From Myxococcota bacterium (GTDB taxonomy: Bacteria > Myxococcota_A > Polyangia > Fen-1088), in assembly GCA_025934105.1 (NCBI GenBank), contig JAICYS010000034.1, positions 1 through 32,526 of the forward strand: a stretch of DNA of 32,526 nt. Reading direction: 5' to 3'. Each line of letters opens with the position of its first letter. The first letter of the stretch is position 1. The position numbers and the translations under genes are program-made. The notes under the pieces were generated by a model that worked only from the letters and a program-made list of their open reading frames with translations, made no database searches and was not told where the DNA came from. This document shows positions 23,859-32,526 of the stretch, piece by piece.

Positions 23859-25919
23859 TCACGCCGATTTCGGGCTGCGAGCGATGCGCCACAACAGGGC
23901 GGCCATGGCGGCGAACACGGCCAGTCCCAGGATCTGGTATCCGCCGCGGCCGAGCGCGCGGGTCAGCGCCCCTTCGACGGACAGCCGCTCCACCGCGCGT
24001 GCGCCGCTGTCGGTCACGGTGAGCAGCGCCACCGCCACGCCGGCCACGGCGCCGCCGGCGACCAGGCCGGTCGCGAACAGGTTCCCCGGGCCGAGCTCGG
24101 CGTCCGGGCCGCCGACGGCCTCGCCCCGGCGCCGGGCGGCCCGATCCGCCAGCGCCCGGACCAGGCCACCGACGAACACCGGCGAGGTCGTCGACAGCGG
24201 CAGGTAAGCGCCCACGGCGAACGACAGCGAGCCGACGCCGCACAGTTCGACGGTCGCGGCCAGCGCGACGCCCACCATCACGAACTGCCAGTCCAGGTTG
24301 AACGCCAGCAGCCCCCGGATCAGCGTCGCCATCAACGTGGCCTGGGGCGCCGGATAAAGGTCGGAGCCGATCAGGTGCTGCGGCGGCCGATCGAGGATCC
24401 GGATGGTCAGACCGACGACGACCGTGGCGGTGATGACGCCGATGATGAGGCCGATCTGCTGCGCGCGCGGCGTGGCGCCGACCAGGAACCCGGTCTTGAG
24501 GTCCTGCGAGGTCGCGCCGGCGTTGGCGGCGGCGATGCAGACGATCGCCCCCACGCAGAGCGCCATCGGCTGGTAAAGATCCCCGGTCCAGCGCAGGCCG
24601 ACGAAGACCAGGCAGGTCGCCATCAGCGTCGCGATGGTCATCCCCGAGATCGGATTCGACGACGAGCCGATGAGCCCCACGATGCGGCTGGCGACCGTCA
24701 CGAAGAAGAACCCGAAGATGACGATCAAGAGGCCCAGCAACAGCTTGCTGGCGATGCCGGGGCCGGGGACGAACGGCAGCAGCGCCATCACGACGATCAG
24801 CACGGCGGACCCGACCAGCACGAAGGTGATCGGCAGGTCGCGCTCGGTTCGCGCGGCGCCGGCCCGATCGCGGCGGCGCAGCGCCGCCAGGCTCTCCTTG
24901 AACGACGAGGCGATGGTCGGCAGCGTGCGCAGGAGCGTGATGAAGCCGCCGGCCGCCACCGCGCCCGCGCCGATCTGGCGGACGTAGGCGCGGTACACGG
25001 CGGCGGCGCTGTCGGCGAAGGCGTGCGTGGCCGGGTTCCAGCCGCCCGGGCCGCCGGCGGTGGCCAGGCTGGGCAGGTAGCCGAGCTTCACCAGCTGGGC
25101 GGCGATCGCGTCGGGCGGCGCCACCACGGTCAAGAGCGGGATGAACCCCAGCCAGGCCAGCACGCCGCCCGCCACCAGCACGCCGGCGATCTGCGGGCCG
25201 ATGATGTACCCGACGCCCAGGTACTCGGGCGTGATGTCGCCGCTCATCACCGCTGCCGGCAGGTACCGGTTGGTGGCCCGGATGACGAGGGCCGGCGTCT
25301 CCGCGACCAGCCGGATCACCTTCTGCAACATCGCGTAGAGGAACGCGACGCCCAGGCCCTGGTAGGCGGTGCGCGCCAGGTCGCCGCCGCGCTCGCCGGC
25401 GATCAGCACCGACGCGCAGGCGGTCCCCTCGGGATAGGGGAGGCGGGCGTGCTCCTTGACGATCAGCGACCGCCGCAGCGGGATCATCATCAGCACGCCC
25501 AAGAGGCCGCCGATCATCGCCAGCGCCAGGATGGTCCAGTACGAAAAATACGGCTCGCCCACGCTGGCGCCCGTGACCGGCGAGCGGCTGAGGAACAGGA
25601 ACCCCGGCAGCGTGAACACCACGCCCGCGGCGATCGACTCGCCCGCCGAGCCGATGGTCTGCACGATGTTGTTCTCGAGGATGGTCGAAGAGCCGAGGCG
25701 CTTGAACAGCGAGATGGCGAGGACGGCGATGGGGATCGACGCCGACACGGTCAGGCCGGCCTTCAGCGCCAGGTAGACCGTCGCCGCGCCGAAGATCACC
25801 CCGAACACCATCCCCAGCGCGATGGCGCGCGGGGTCAGCTCGCGCATCCGGGCTTCGGCCGGAACGTAGGGCGGGGGGGCCTCGGAGGCGGGCGCGGCGG
25901 CCTCCGGCTCGACGGTCAC
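23859..25919 (-). CDS. OPT-family oligopeptide transporter
   Basis: 686 residues, a polytopic inner-membrane protein with about 15 membrane helices. OPT family hallmarks are [20 protein letters not shown], then [20 protein letters not shown] followed by VVFTLP, and [13 protein letters not shown]. Members import oligopeptides or metal chelates, driven by protons; the substrate cannot be told. The GTG start overlaps the stop of the upstream YdjC gene by four bases, so the two are co-translated. The 30-residue N-terminus is Pro/Ala/Glu-rich and cytoplasmic. The stop lies 13 bp from tRNA-Arg. Confidence 0.93.
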   Translation of the reverse strand: MTVEPEAAAPASEAPPPYVPAEARMRELTPRAIALGMVFGVIFGAATVYLALKAGLTVSASIPIAVLAISLFKRLGSSTILENNIVQTIGSAGESIAAGVVFTLPGFLFLSRSPVTGASVGEPYFSYWTILALAMIGGLLGVLMMIPLRRSLIVKEHARLPYPEGTACASVLIAGERGGDLARTAYQGLGVAFLYAMLQKVIRLVAETPALVIRATNRYLPAAVMSGDITPEYLGVGYIIGPQIAGVLVAGGVLAWLGFIPLLTVVAPPDAIAAQLVKLGYLPSLATAGGPGGWNPATHAFADSAAAVYRAYVRQIGAGAVAAGGFITLLRTLPTIASSFKESLAALRRRDRAGAARTERDLPITFVLVGSAVLIVVMALLPFVPGPGIASKLLLGLLIVIFGFFFVTVASRIVGLIGSSSNPISGMTIATLMATCLVFVGLRWTGDLYQPMALCVGAIVCIAAANAGATSQDLKTGFLVGATPRAQQIGLIIGVITATVVVGLTIRILDRPPQHLIGSDLYPAPQATLMATLIRGLLAFNLDWQFVMVGVALAATVELCGVGSLSFAVGAYLPLSTTSPVFVGGLVRALADRAARRRGEAVGGPDAELGPGNLFATGLVAGGAVAGVAVALLTVTDSGARAVERLSVEGALTRALGRGGYQILGLAVFAAMAALLWRIARSPKSA

Positions 25920-26767
25920 AACAGGTCCCCCCAGCGGCAGAGCCTGATGGCGCGCTGGCCGACCGCGCGCCGGACCTTCTCGGACGTCAGCGACGTCAGC
26001 TCGCCCTTGCGGTTGTAGCGGCCCGGCTCCTCGACGCGCGGTCCGTCCGGGGCGTCCTCGCCGGGATGGCAGATGAGCTCGTGGGGACCGGGGCCGAGGC
26101 GGCCGAGGATCTCGAGGATGCGGATCTCGTCCAGGTGGCCGGCCTCGACGTATCCCCAGCTCTGCGGGCCATGGCGCCGCGCCCCCAGCTGGCGGCGGGT
26201 CAACCAGGCCAGCCCCGTCAAGAGGCCGGCCTCGAGGCCGCGGCGCGGCTCGGTCATCCAGGCCAGGGTGGGGCGTTCGACCGCGCTGCGGATGCCGCCG
26301 ACGCCGTGCCGTTGCGCCACCGCTTCGACGGCCCGCCCGATCACCGGCAGGAAGCCCAGGTGGTGGTGTGTGTCCAGGTGGTCGACGGCGATCCCGGCGT
26401 CTCGGATGCGGGCCACCTGGGCATCCAGCTCGCGCTGGACCTCCTCGGCCGGGACGCGCCCGCGGATCCAGGCCGCGATGAGCTCCTGCCCGCGGGCGTG
26501 GAACCGGCCGTCCGGCGTGACCAGCGACGGGACGCGCTCGGGCGGCGACACCGGCGCGCCGCCGGTCAGCGCCAGGTGAACGCCCACGCCCAGGGCCGGA
26601 ACCTCGGCCAGCATCGCGCGCGCCCCGTCGAGATCGGCGACATTTCCAAGCAGCGAGGTGCTGGTCACGATCCCGTCGCGGTGGGCCCGCACGATCCCGC
26701 GCGAGATGGCCGGCGTCAGCCCGAAGTCGTCGGCGTTGACCACCAGGCGAATGTCGGGCGCGGCCAT
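25916..26767 (-). CDS. YdjC/ChbG-family carbohydrate deacetylase
   Basis: 283 residues. Motifs of the YdjC family (a polysaccharide-deacetylase-like fold, binding a divalent metal): LVVNADDFGLTPAIS near the N-terminus, HLDTHHHLGFLPVIG in the middle and ELICHPGE near the C-terminus, which hold the metal-binding Asp and His residues. Family members remove acetyl groups from chito-oligosaccharides (ChbG) or relate to hopanoid and sugar metabolism (HpnK-like). ATG 26767 was chosen as it starts just before the first motif; the frame continues upstream into the promoter of the divergent response regulator. Confidence 0.88.
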   Translation of the reverse strand: MAAPDIRLVVNADDFGLTPAISRGIVRAHRDGIVTSTSLLGNVADLDGARAMLAEVPALGVGVHLALTGGAPVSPPERVPSLVTPDGRFHARGQELIAAWIRGRVPAEEVQRELDAQVARIRDAGIAVDHLDTHHHLGFLPVIGRAVEAVAQRHGVGGIRSAVERPTLAWMTEPRRGLEAGLLTGLAWLTRRQLGARRHGPQSWGYVEAGHLDEIRILEILGRLGPGPHELICHPGEDAPDGPRVEEPGRYNRKGELTSLTSEKVRRAVGQRAIRLCRWGDLL

Positions 26768-26819
26768 CGCCGCATGAATACTACGCCGCGGATCTGACGG
26801 GAACCCCGAGAGGGTTTGA

Positions 26820-26859
26820 TTGACCCACCCTGGCAATGGTGATATTCCCTGTTCAATTG
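26820..26859 (+). promoter_or_regulatory. Putative leaderless promoter of the response regulator
   Basis: TTGACC (26820-26825), a 17-bp spacer and TATTCC (26843-26848). The expected start of transcription is at about 26855, within a few bases of the GTG at 26859, and there is no ribosome binding site. Between this gene and the divergent YdjC gene lie 91 bp. Confidence 0.4.
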
Positions 26860-28085
26860 TGGCTAAGCGCATCCTGATCGCCGACGACAGCGTGACGATC
26901 CAGAAGGCCTTCGCCATGACGTTCGTGGGCGAGGACGTCACCGTGACCGCCGCGCGTTCGGCCGACGAGGCGTTTGCGCTGGCTCAAAAGGCGCGGCCGG
27001 ATTTGATCATCGCCGACGCGGTCATGCCCGGGCGCACCGGCTATGACCTCTGCGCGCAGGTCCGGGCCGACGCCGCCCTGCGGGGCGTCCCGGTCTACAT
27101 CCTGGCGTCGGGCCAGCAGCCCTACGACGAGGCCCGCGGCAACAAGGCCGGCGCCGACGGCCACCTGACCAAGCCGTGGGACACGACGGCCTTCCTTCAG
27201 CAGGTGACCGCCATCGGCAGCGCCTCGCCGCGCCGGACGACCGCGTCCTCGATGCCGGTCGCGCCGCCGGTGCCGCCGCCCGCGACCGCGATGGACGACG
27301 GCGACTACGGCGAGATCAGCATCGAGGGGGCAGGGGGCGCGTCCACGCCGCCGCCGGTCATGACCGCCGCGACGCCGGCCCCGGCGCCCGCTTCGATTCC
27401 GCGCTTGCCGACCCCGCCCATGCCGGCGGCTCCGCTGACCATGCCGCCCGGGATGCGCCCGTCGCTGATCCCGGGCATGCGTCCCGGCGCCGCCCCCGCG
27501 GCCGCGCGCCCGGGCAGCGCGCCCATGCGTCCGGTGGCGCCAGCCGCCACGCCGGCTCCACCGCGTCCGACCGTCCCGCCGGCCGCCGGCCGGACGATGA
27601 TTGGCCTGCCGGCCGCCGGGGCGCCGATCCCGGGCGCGACCCGGCCACCCGGGACCGGCACCGCCCCGATGGCGCCCATCTCGCACGCCATGCGAGCGCC
27701 CTTCGCGCCCGCGCCGCCGCCCGCCGCGGCTCCGGTGGTTCCGTTCGTGCCGCCGTCGCCGCCGCCGCGGCCGCGCAGCCTGACGCCCACGCCGGCCCCG
27801 GCGCCTCGGGCGCGCGTCGCCACGCCGACCCCGGCTCCGCTCGCCCCCAGGGCGCCATCCCCGCCGCCGGCGGCCCAGCCGGCGCTGGCTCACGCCCCGG
27901 TTGCACACTCGCCGCTGGCGCAGTCAATCGATCAGAAGCTGGCCGCGATCAGCGCCAGGGGTCCCGAGTACGAAGCCATCGCCAAGCTGTCGCGGGAAGT
28001 GATCGAGCAGGTGGTCTGGGAGGTCGTCCCGGAGCTCGCCGAGGCCCTCATCCGCGAGCACCTTCAGAAGAACGGCCGGATCTAG
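26859..28085 (+). CDS. Response regulator: REC domain, long Pro/Ala linker, conserved C-terminal helix
   Basis: 408 residues. Residues 1-120 form a CheY-like receiver: Asp9/Asp10 (IADDSV), phosphoacceptor Asp53 (IADAVMPG), Ser84 (ILASGQ) and Lys105 (LTKPWD). Residues about 130-365 are a low-complexity Pro/Ala/Arg linker with repeated APxPxP. The last 35 residues, LSREVIEQVVWEVVPELAEA then LIREHLQKNGRI, form a conserved amphipathic helix that I know at the C-terminus of deltaproteobacterial response regulators. No DNA-binding or enzyme domain is present, so output is probably by protein contact (motility or polarity is one possibility, not shown). GTG 26859 gives the usual REC start. Confidence 0.88.
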   Translation: MAKRILIADDSVTIQKAFAMTFVGEDVTVTAARSADEAFALAQKARPDLIIADAVMPGRTGYDLCAQVRADAALRGVPVYILASGQQPYDEARGNKAGADGHLTKPWDTTAFLQQVTAIGSASPRRTTASSMPVAPPVPPPATAMDDGDYGEISIEGAGGASTPPPVMTAATPAPAPASIPRLPTPPMPAAPLTMPPGMRPSLIPGMRPGAAPAAARPGSAPMRPVAPAATPAPPRPTVPPAAGRTMIGLPAAGAPIPGATRPPGTGTAPMAPISHAMRAPFAPAPPPAAAPVVPFVPPSPPPRPRSLTPTPAPAPRARVATPTPAPLAPRAPSPPPAAQPALAHAPVAHSPLAQSIDQKLAAISARGPEYEAIAKLSREVIEQVVWEVVPELAEALIREHLQKNGRI

Positions 28086-28105
28086 TCAGATCCCGTCAAC
28101 CGTGA

Positions 28106-28124
28106 CCCCGGCCGCGATCCGGGG
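28106..28124. terminator. Short hairpin between convergent genes
   Basis: CCCCGG (28106-28111) and CCGGGG (28119-28124) form a 6-bp stem with a 7-base loop in the 63 bp between the convergent response regulator and PP2C genes. No T-run on either strand, so only weak support as a bidirectional terminator. Confidence 0.25.
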
Positions 28125-28148
28125 CGGCGTCGGACCGCCGCGGGCCGG

Positions 28149-28922
28149 CTACGTCGTCTCTTCGTTTCCGGCGTAGATCACCAGGCAGGTGACGTTGTCG
28201 TCGCCGCCGCGCTCGTTCGCGAGGTCGACGAAGACCTTGGCGACGTCCCGGTAAAAATGGCCGGTCAGCACCTGCGCCAGCTCGTCGATGGTCAGGTAGT
28301 TCGACAGCCCGTCCGAGCAGAGCACGAAGCAGTCGCCCGCCTGCACCGCGATGCCGGCCAGGTCGGGCTCGACGCTGGGCTCGAACCCGACGGAGCGCGT
28401 GATGATGTTGCGGAAGCGCGACTCCTTCGCCTCCTCGGGTGAAATGAGCCCGGCCCGCACCTGCTCTTGAATCCAGGAGTGATCCTCGGTGAGCTGGCGC
28501 GCGCGGCCGTCGCGGTAAAGGTAGGCGCGTGAATCGCCCACGTGGCCGAGGTGCACGTAGCCGTCCGAGAACATCAGCGCCGTCAGCGTGGTCCCCATGC
28601 CGGCCAGCTCGGGGTTGGCCATGGCGGTCTCGTAGATGTGCCGATCGGCCTCCACCACCGCCCGCCGCAAGAGGGCGTTGAGCGGGTGCGCCGCGCCCGA
28701 CGTGAGGTGCTCGGGCGGCCGCAGCAGCCCCGCCTTGTTCATGTCGCTGATCTCGCGCTCGAGGATCTCGACCGCCATCCGGCTGGCCCGTTCGCCGCCC
28801 AGGTGCCCGCCCATCCCGTCCGCCACGGCGTAAAGGCGCAGGTCGTTGTTGCACAAAAAGCTGTCTTCGTTGTGGGTGCGCTTGCGGCCGACGTCGGAGG
28901 CGCCCCAGCCGACGATCCGCAT
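28149..28922 (-). CDS. PP2C-family Ser/Thr protein phosphatase
   Basis: 257 residues, a stand-alone PPM/PP2C phosphatase of the Stp1/PstP type that reverses Hanks-type kinase phosphorylation. All metal-binding motifs are visible: RTHNEDSF, YAVADGMGGHLGGE, GHVGDSRAYLYRDG, FVLCSDGLSNYL and DDNVTCLVIYAG. No membrane segment, so cytoplasmic. The ATG shares one base with the stop of the upstream outer-membrane protein gene, an unusual partner that suggests co-expression. No kinase gene is in the window. Confidence 0.95.
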   Translation of the reverse strand: MRIVGWGASDVGRKRTHNEDSFLCNNDLRLYAVADGMGGHLGGERASRMAVEILEREISDMNKAGLLRPPEHLTSGAAHPLNALLRRAVVEADRHIYETAMANPELAGMGTTLTALMFSDGYVHLGHVGDSRAYLYRDGRARQLTEDHSWIQEQVRAGLISPEEAKESRFRNIITRSVGFEPSVEPDLAGIAVQAGDCFVLCSDGLSNYLTIDELAQVLTGHFYRDVAKVFVDLANERGGDDNVTCLVIYAGNEETT

Positions 28923-30853
28923 CAGGGCTTCACCGCCGGAGCCGCGGGAGCGGCGCCGCCGGCCGGCGCCGGCGCGGTGGCCGCCACGATGAAGTCGGCG
29001 CGGGACGCGCCCGCCCCGGCGCCCACCGCTTCGAGACGGCCGGCCTCGACTCCCTTTTCGACCAGGAAGGCGCGCAGCGCGTCCGCGCGCCGCTGAGTCT
29101 CGCTCTTCGGGACACCCTCGGCCTGCACCTCGATCCTCAACTTGGTGATCTCCGGGTGCCCCTTCAAGACCAGCGCCACGTCATTGACGTATTTGGCCGA
29201 GGCTTCGCGCACCGCCAGCTTGCCGCCGTGGCTGACGAAGCCGATCTTTTCATCGACCTCGATCCGCCCCTGGCCGAGGCGCACCACCTCCGGGCCGGGA
29301 TCCGGACAGCCGTCGTCGTCCTTGATGCCGTTCAGCGTCTCCGGCTGGGTGGGGCACTTGTCGGTGGCGTCGGGGATGCCGTCCTTGTCGTTGTCCGGAT
29401 CGGGGCAGCCGTCCTCGTCCTGGAAGCCGTCCGCGTCCTCGGCGGCGTTCGGGCAGTTGTCGAAATTGTCCGGGATGCCGTCGGCGTCATTGTCGGGATC
29501 GGGGCAGCCGTCGGCGTCCTCGAACCCGTCCTTGTCCTCCGGCTCGTCGGGGCACTTGTCCACCGCGTCCGGGACGCCGTCGCCGTCGCTGTCCTCGCTG
29601 CTCGACGGGCAGCCGTCGTTGGGGCGCTTGCCCTTGTGGTCCTCGGCCGCGTTGGGGCAGGCGTCGTTGAGGTCGGGGATGCCGTCCTTGTCGTTGTCGG
29701 GATCGGGGCAGCCATCCGCGTCCTGGAAGTCGTCGACGTCCTCGGGCGCGTTCGGGCACTTGTCGGTCGCGTCGGGGACGCCGTCGGCGTCGTTGTCGGG
29801 ATCGGGACAGCCGTCGGCGTCCTGGAAGCCGTCGCGGTCCTCGGGCTGGTCGGGGCACTTGTCGCTGACGTCGTAGACGCCGTCGTGGTCGCGGTCGCGG
29901 AAATCGGGGTTGAAGCCGACCATCGCGAAACCCCGGAAGTCGGGCGCCCCGACGCCGTTGCCGAGACCCCGCCCCACGCCGGCCGTCACCGACCACATGC
30001 CGCTCAGCGAGCGGCGCCCGGCCAGATCGATCTCGAACGGGTTGACGTCGTTGTAGAAGCTGGCGAACTGGTTGAGGCCGCTGCGCCCGAACGCCTCCAA
30101 GATGACGCCGGTGCGGGCGTTGACGGCGAAGTTGGCCGCCGCGCCGTAGAGCAGCTGGGGGCCCAGCTCGGTCGCGAAGCTGTGCGAGGTCTCGCGGATC
30201 AAAAGGCCCAGGTTGGCGCCCAGCGTGAACGGGCCCAAATCCGCGGTGCCGATGGCGCGGATGCGGCCGGTCACCGTCTTGTCGCCCAGGTAATCCAGCG
30301 AGCCGCCGTGTCCGGAGGGCAGCGTGAGCCCCGCCGAGATGGCGACGTCGTACTGGTCGTCGGGCCCGAGGGTGGCGATGTGCGCCTTGCCCTCGACGCG
30401 GATGTCGCCGATGCCCGACTCGCGCAGGTGCAGGTGGGCGGGCATGCCCATCGCGTCGACCTGGTCCCCGTCCAGGAACAGCGTGAACGGCACGCCGATC
30501 CCGATCTGGTATCGGTTGAAGAGGCCGATGGCGGCGTCCAGTTCGGTCGTGAGCTGGTCGTCGATGACGTGCGTCGCGCCGGGCGACTGCCCCGTCGTGT
30601 ACACGGTGTACGGGCGCTGCTGGTAGTTCAGCTCCAGCCCGAAGCTCAGCCGTTTGTGATCCGGGACCTGCGCCCCTTCGACCGTCAGGAAGTTCTGCGG
30701 GCCGATGGCCGGCTGGAACAGCTGGGGGTCGATGCTGGTGTCGCGCGGCGCGATGTTTTGCGCGCGGGCAGCGCCCGGCAAGACAATGGACAGAGTCAGC
30801 AGCGAGGACAACGTCGCCGCGAGACGCGCGCGCGGCCTATTCGGTGAGATCAT
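28922..30853 (-). CDS. Outer-membrane protein with TSP3 repeats and degenerate OmpA domain
   Basis: 643 residues. A signal peptide (residues 1 to about 31, ending GAARAQ) precedes a barrel-like region (about 50-310) with alternating aromatic strands. Then come six thrombospondin type-3 calcium repeats of the form DxDxDGxxDxxDxCP (about 325-520), separated by DGFQDADGCPDP. A C-terminal OmpA-like region (about 525-615) ends in a Pro/Ala tail. The usual peptidoglycan motif TDxxG is missing: the line reads RIEVQAEGVPKSETQRRADA, with the conserved Arg kept. It probably forms an envelope-spanning channel or anchor. It is transcribed with PP2C and lies 75 bp after exbD. Confidence 0.9.
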   Translation of the reverse strand: MISPNRPRARLAATLSSLLTLSIVLPGAARAQNIAPRDTSIDPQLFQPAIGPQNFLTVEGAQVPDHKRLSFGLELNYQQRPYTVYTTGQSPGATHVIDDQLTTELDAAIGLFNRYQIGIGVPFTLFLDGDQVDAMGMPAHLHLRESGIGDIRVEGKAHIATLGPDDQYDVAISAGLTLPSGHGGSLDYLGDKTVTGRIRAIGTADLGPFTLGANLGLLIRETSHSFATELGPQLLYGAAANFAVNARTGVILEAFGRSGLNQFASFYNDVNPFEIDLAGRRSLSGMWSVTAGVGRGLGNGVGAPDFRGFAMVGFNPDFRDRDHDGVYDVSDKCPDQPEDRDGFQDADGCPDPDNDADGVPDATDKCPNAPEDVDDFQDADGCPDPDNDKDGIPDLNDACPNAAEDHKGKRPNDGCPSSSEDSDGDGVPDAVDKCPDEPEDKDGFEDADGCPDPDNDADGIPDNFDNCPNAAEDADGFQDEDGCPDPDNDKDGIPDATDKCPTQPETLNGIKDDDGCPDPGPEVVRLGQGRIEVDEKIGFVSHGGKLAVREASAKYVNDVALVLKGHPEITKLRIEVQAEGVPKSETQRRADALRAFLVEKGVEAGRLEAVGAGAGASRADFIVAATAPAPAGGAAPAAPAVKP

Positions 30854-30928
30854 TCACGAGGTTCCGAGACGATGAATTGGCCGGCGGGCAGGCGTGCGCT
30901 CAGCATATCGCCGAACGCGTTCCGAAGT

Positions 30929-31387
30929 CTATTGAACACCCGCAGGCACTCGCGGCGCCGGCGCGGCGCCCGCCGGATCGACGTTGATCGCGAACCGCCG
31001 CACGCCCGCCCGGCGAACGACGTCGATGAGGTGAACGACCGCGCCGTGGGGGACGGCCCGGTCGGCCGCGATCACCGCCTGCAGCGCCGGGTCGTGCGGC
31101 AGCGCGCCCGCCACGTACCGCCCCAGCGCCTCGTCGCTGGACGGAGCGCCGTTCAGGAACAGCGCCCCGTGCGCGGTCAGCGTCAAGGTCAGCGCGGTCC
31201 GCTGCTGCTGGCCGCCGGTCCCGGCCTTGGGCAGGTCGACTTTGATCGACGGGCTCACGATGTAAGAGGCCGTGACCATGAAGACGATCAGCAGCACCAG
31301 CGTGATGTCGACCAGCGGCGTGACGTTGATGCCGGCGATGATCGGCGCCCCCTCGCCCTCGCCCGCGAAATAATCGGCGCGCGGCAT
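30929..31387 (-). CDS. exbD: ExbD/TolR-family proton-channel subunit
   Basis: 152 residues. The single N-terminal membrane helix INVTPLVDITLVLLIVFMVT carries the essential Asp of the family, followed by a periplasmic domain (KVDLPKAGTGGQQQRTALTL). With ExbB it turns proton flow into motion for TonB or Tol systems. ATG 31387 lies two bases after the exbB stop; GTG 31393, overlapping that stop, is an alternative. No tonB or tolA is seen nearby. Confidence 0.93.
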   Translation of the reverse strand: MPRADYFAGEGEGAPIIAGINVTPLVDITLVLLIVFMVTASYIVSPSIKVDLPKAGTGGQQQRTALTLTLTAHGALFLNGAPSSDEALGRYVAGALPHDPALQAVIAADRAVPHGAVVHLIDVVRRAGVRRFAINVDPAGAAPAPRVPAGVQ

Positions 31388-31389
31388 CG

Positions 31390-32025
<636 letters not shown>

Positions 32026-32049
32026 GGCCCGCGCGGCGGGCTGACGGTA

Positions 32050-32526
32050 TCACACCGGTGGCGCGACGATCGCGTCGACCAGCACGGTGGCGTAGGCCCC
32101 GGCCGGCAGCGAAAACGTCAACCGCGGCTCCCCGCCGGGCTGCAGGGCCAGGTCGCGCGCCCGGACGATCACCGGCCGCCGGGCGCCCGGCAGCTCGCGG
32201 CCGGCGCGCGCGAAGTCCTCGCGCGTGGCGCCGACGGCGGCGATGGCTTCGTCCTCCAGCGCGGCGGCCTCGGAGCCGGGCGGGGGCTCGATCTCGCGGC
32301 CGCCGGGCAGGGGGCCGGTCGGGACCACCTCGCCCCGGTCCACCCGGGCCTGGTCGACCGTCCGGTCGGTCGTGACGAACAGGCCGCCGCTGTCGGTCTT
32401 CTGCAGCACGTCGCCCTCACGCAGGCGGCCAAGCGGCCCGCCCGCGGCGCGCAGGGCCAGGGCGCCGTTGAAGACCGCCGACTGCAGCGCCGAGAGCAGC
32501 AGCCGGCGCCGCCGGCGGTCCCGCTC
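32050..32526 (-). CDS. truD: tRNA pseudouridine(13) synthase TruD (C-terminal part)
   Basis: The last 158 residues of TruD; the start and the catalytic Asp lie beyond the window. The frame is open from the right edge. Family signatures are LLLSALQSAVFNGALALRAA, LREGDVLQKTDSGGLFVTTD, GEVVPTGPLPG (the TRUD insertion domain end) and the C-terminal LTFSLPAGAYATVLVDAIV. TruD makes pseudouridine 13 in several tRNAs. It ends 24 bp before exbB, so the genes may share a message. Confidence 0.92.
   Translation of the reverse strand, partial: ERDRRRRRLLLSALQSAVFNGALALRAAGGPLGRLREGDVLQKTDSGGLFVTTDRTVDQARVDRGEVVPTGPLPGGREIEPPPGSEAAALEDEAIAAVGATREDFARAGRELPGARRPVIVRARDLALQPGGEPRLTFSLPAGAYATVLVDAIVAPPV

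Noticed and set aside
23718-26018. A 766-codon rightward frame opposite the OPT transporter
   Set aside because: It covers tRNA-Arg and is made of Arg/Gly/Asp/His low complexity; the leftward transporter has family motifs and membrane helices.
26820-26858. TTG 26820 as the response regulator start
   Set aside because: It coincides with the -35-like hexamer and adds residues not seen in receiver domains; GTG 26859 gives the normal start.
29156-30847. A 563-codon rightward frame opposite the outer-membrane protein
   Set aside because: Shadow of the TSP3 repeats; no start signal or recognised motif.

Overview
The window looks like a chromosomal segment of a high-GC Myxococcota (Polyangia-type deltaproteobacterium). 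The evidence is a Gly/Thr-rich lipoprotein with a lipobox, an outer-membrane protein carrying thrombospondin type-3 calcium repeats, a response regulator with a long Pro/Ala linker, a small sigma-region-4-like protein, and the clpX-lon order. The assignment is by gene style only; no rRNA or marker phylogeny is possible here.

Layout. 1-3660 is the host proteostasis locus: the clpX 3' end, a small membrane protein, and lon. 3848-21249 is an integrated element of about 17.4 kb. It is bounded by a perfect 45-bp direct repeat that is the 5' part of tRNA-Ser(UGA); the left copy is a tRNA fragment and the right copy is the rebuilt, intact tRNA (21211-21293). 21294-32526 is host again: a lipoprotein, a decayed Cys-rich repeat gene, a second lipoprotein, tRNA-Ser(GCU), tRNA-Arg(ACG), an OPT transporter, a YdjC/ChbG deacetylase, a response regulator, and a leftward cluster truD-exbB-exbD-OmpA/TSP3-PP2C.

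The element is organised like a temperate phage but is incomplete. From the left it carries higBA with a leaderless-looking promoter, a control and replication module (HTH proteins, a zinc-ribbon protein, a primase-helicase fusion, and a dense GGTSACC array that could be an origin), then a DUF5681 protein, SSB, the large terminase, small unknown proteins, a tape-measure-like protein, a DUF2612-like baseplate protein and a sigma-region-4-like regulator. Next comes a leftward cargo pair, a ribbon-helix-helix protein and a class III nucleotide cyclase resembling the Pycsar defence cyclases. A short-gene run follows, ending in two tyrosine recombinases in tandem, the second ending 13 bp before the tRNA. 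I see no portal, major capsid, head protease, holin or endolysin. It is therefore either a decayed prophage or a satellite-like element that borrows a capsid.

The most notable non-coding signals are: paired TGGCAACC octamers with an exact 11-bp period near both ends of the element (candidate integrase arm sites) plus one inverted pair in the middle; the GGTSACC array (9 perfect copies in about 130 bp); a perfect 16-bp inverted repeat just inside attL; three consecutive inverted repeats at 5684-5751; a tRNA-like T-arm closed by an 11-bp helix at 13097-13260; and a 24-bp tandem repeat (about 12 units) in a frameshifted host gene. All functions are inferred from motifs read by eye; no database search was possible.
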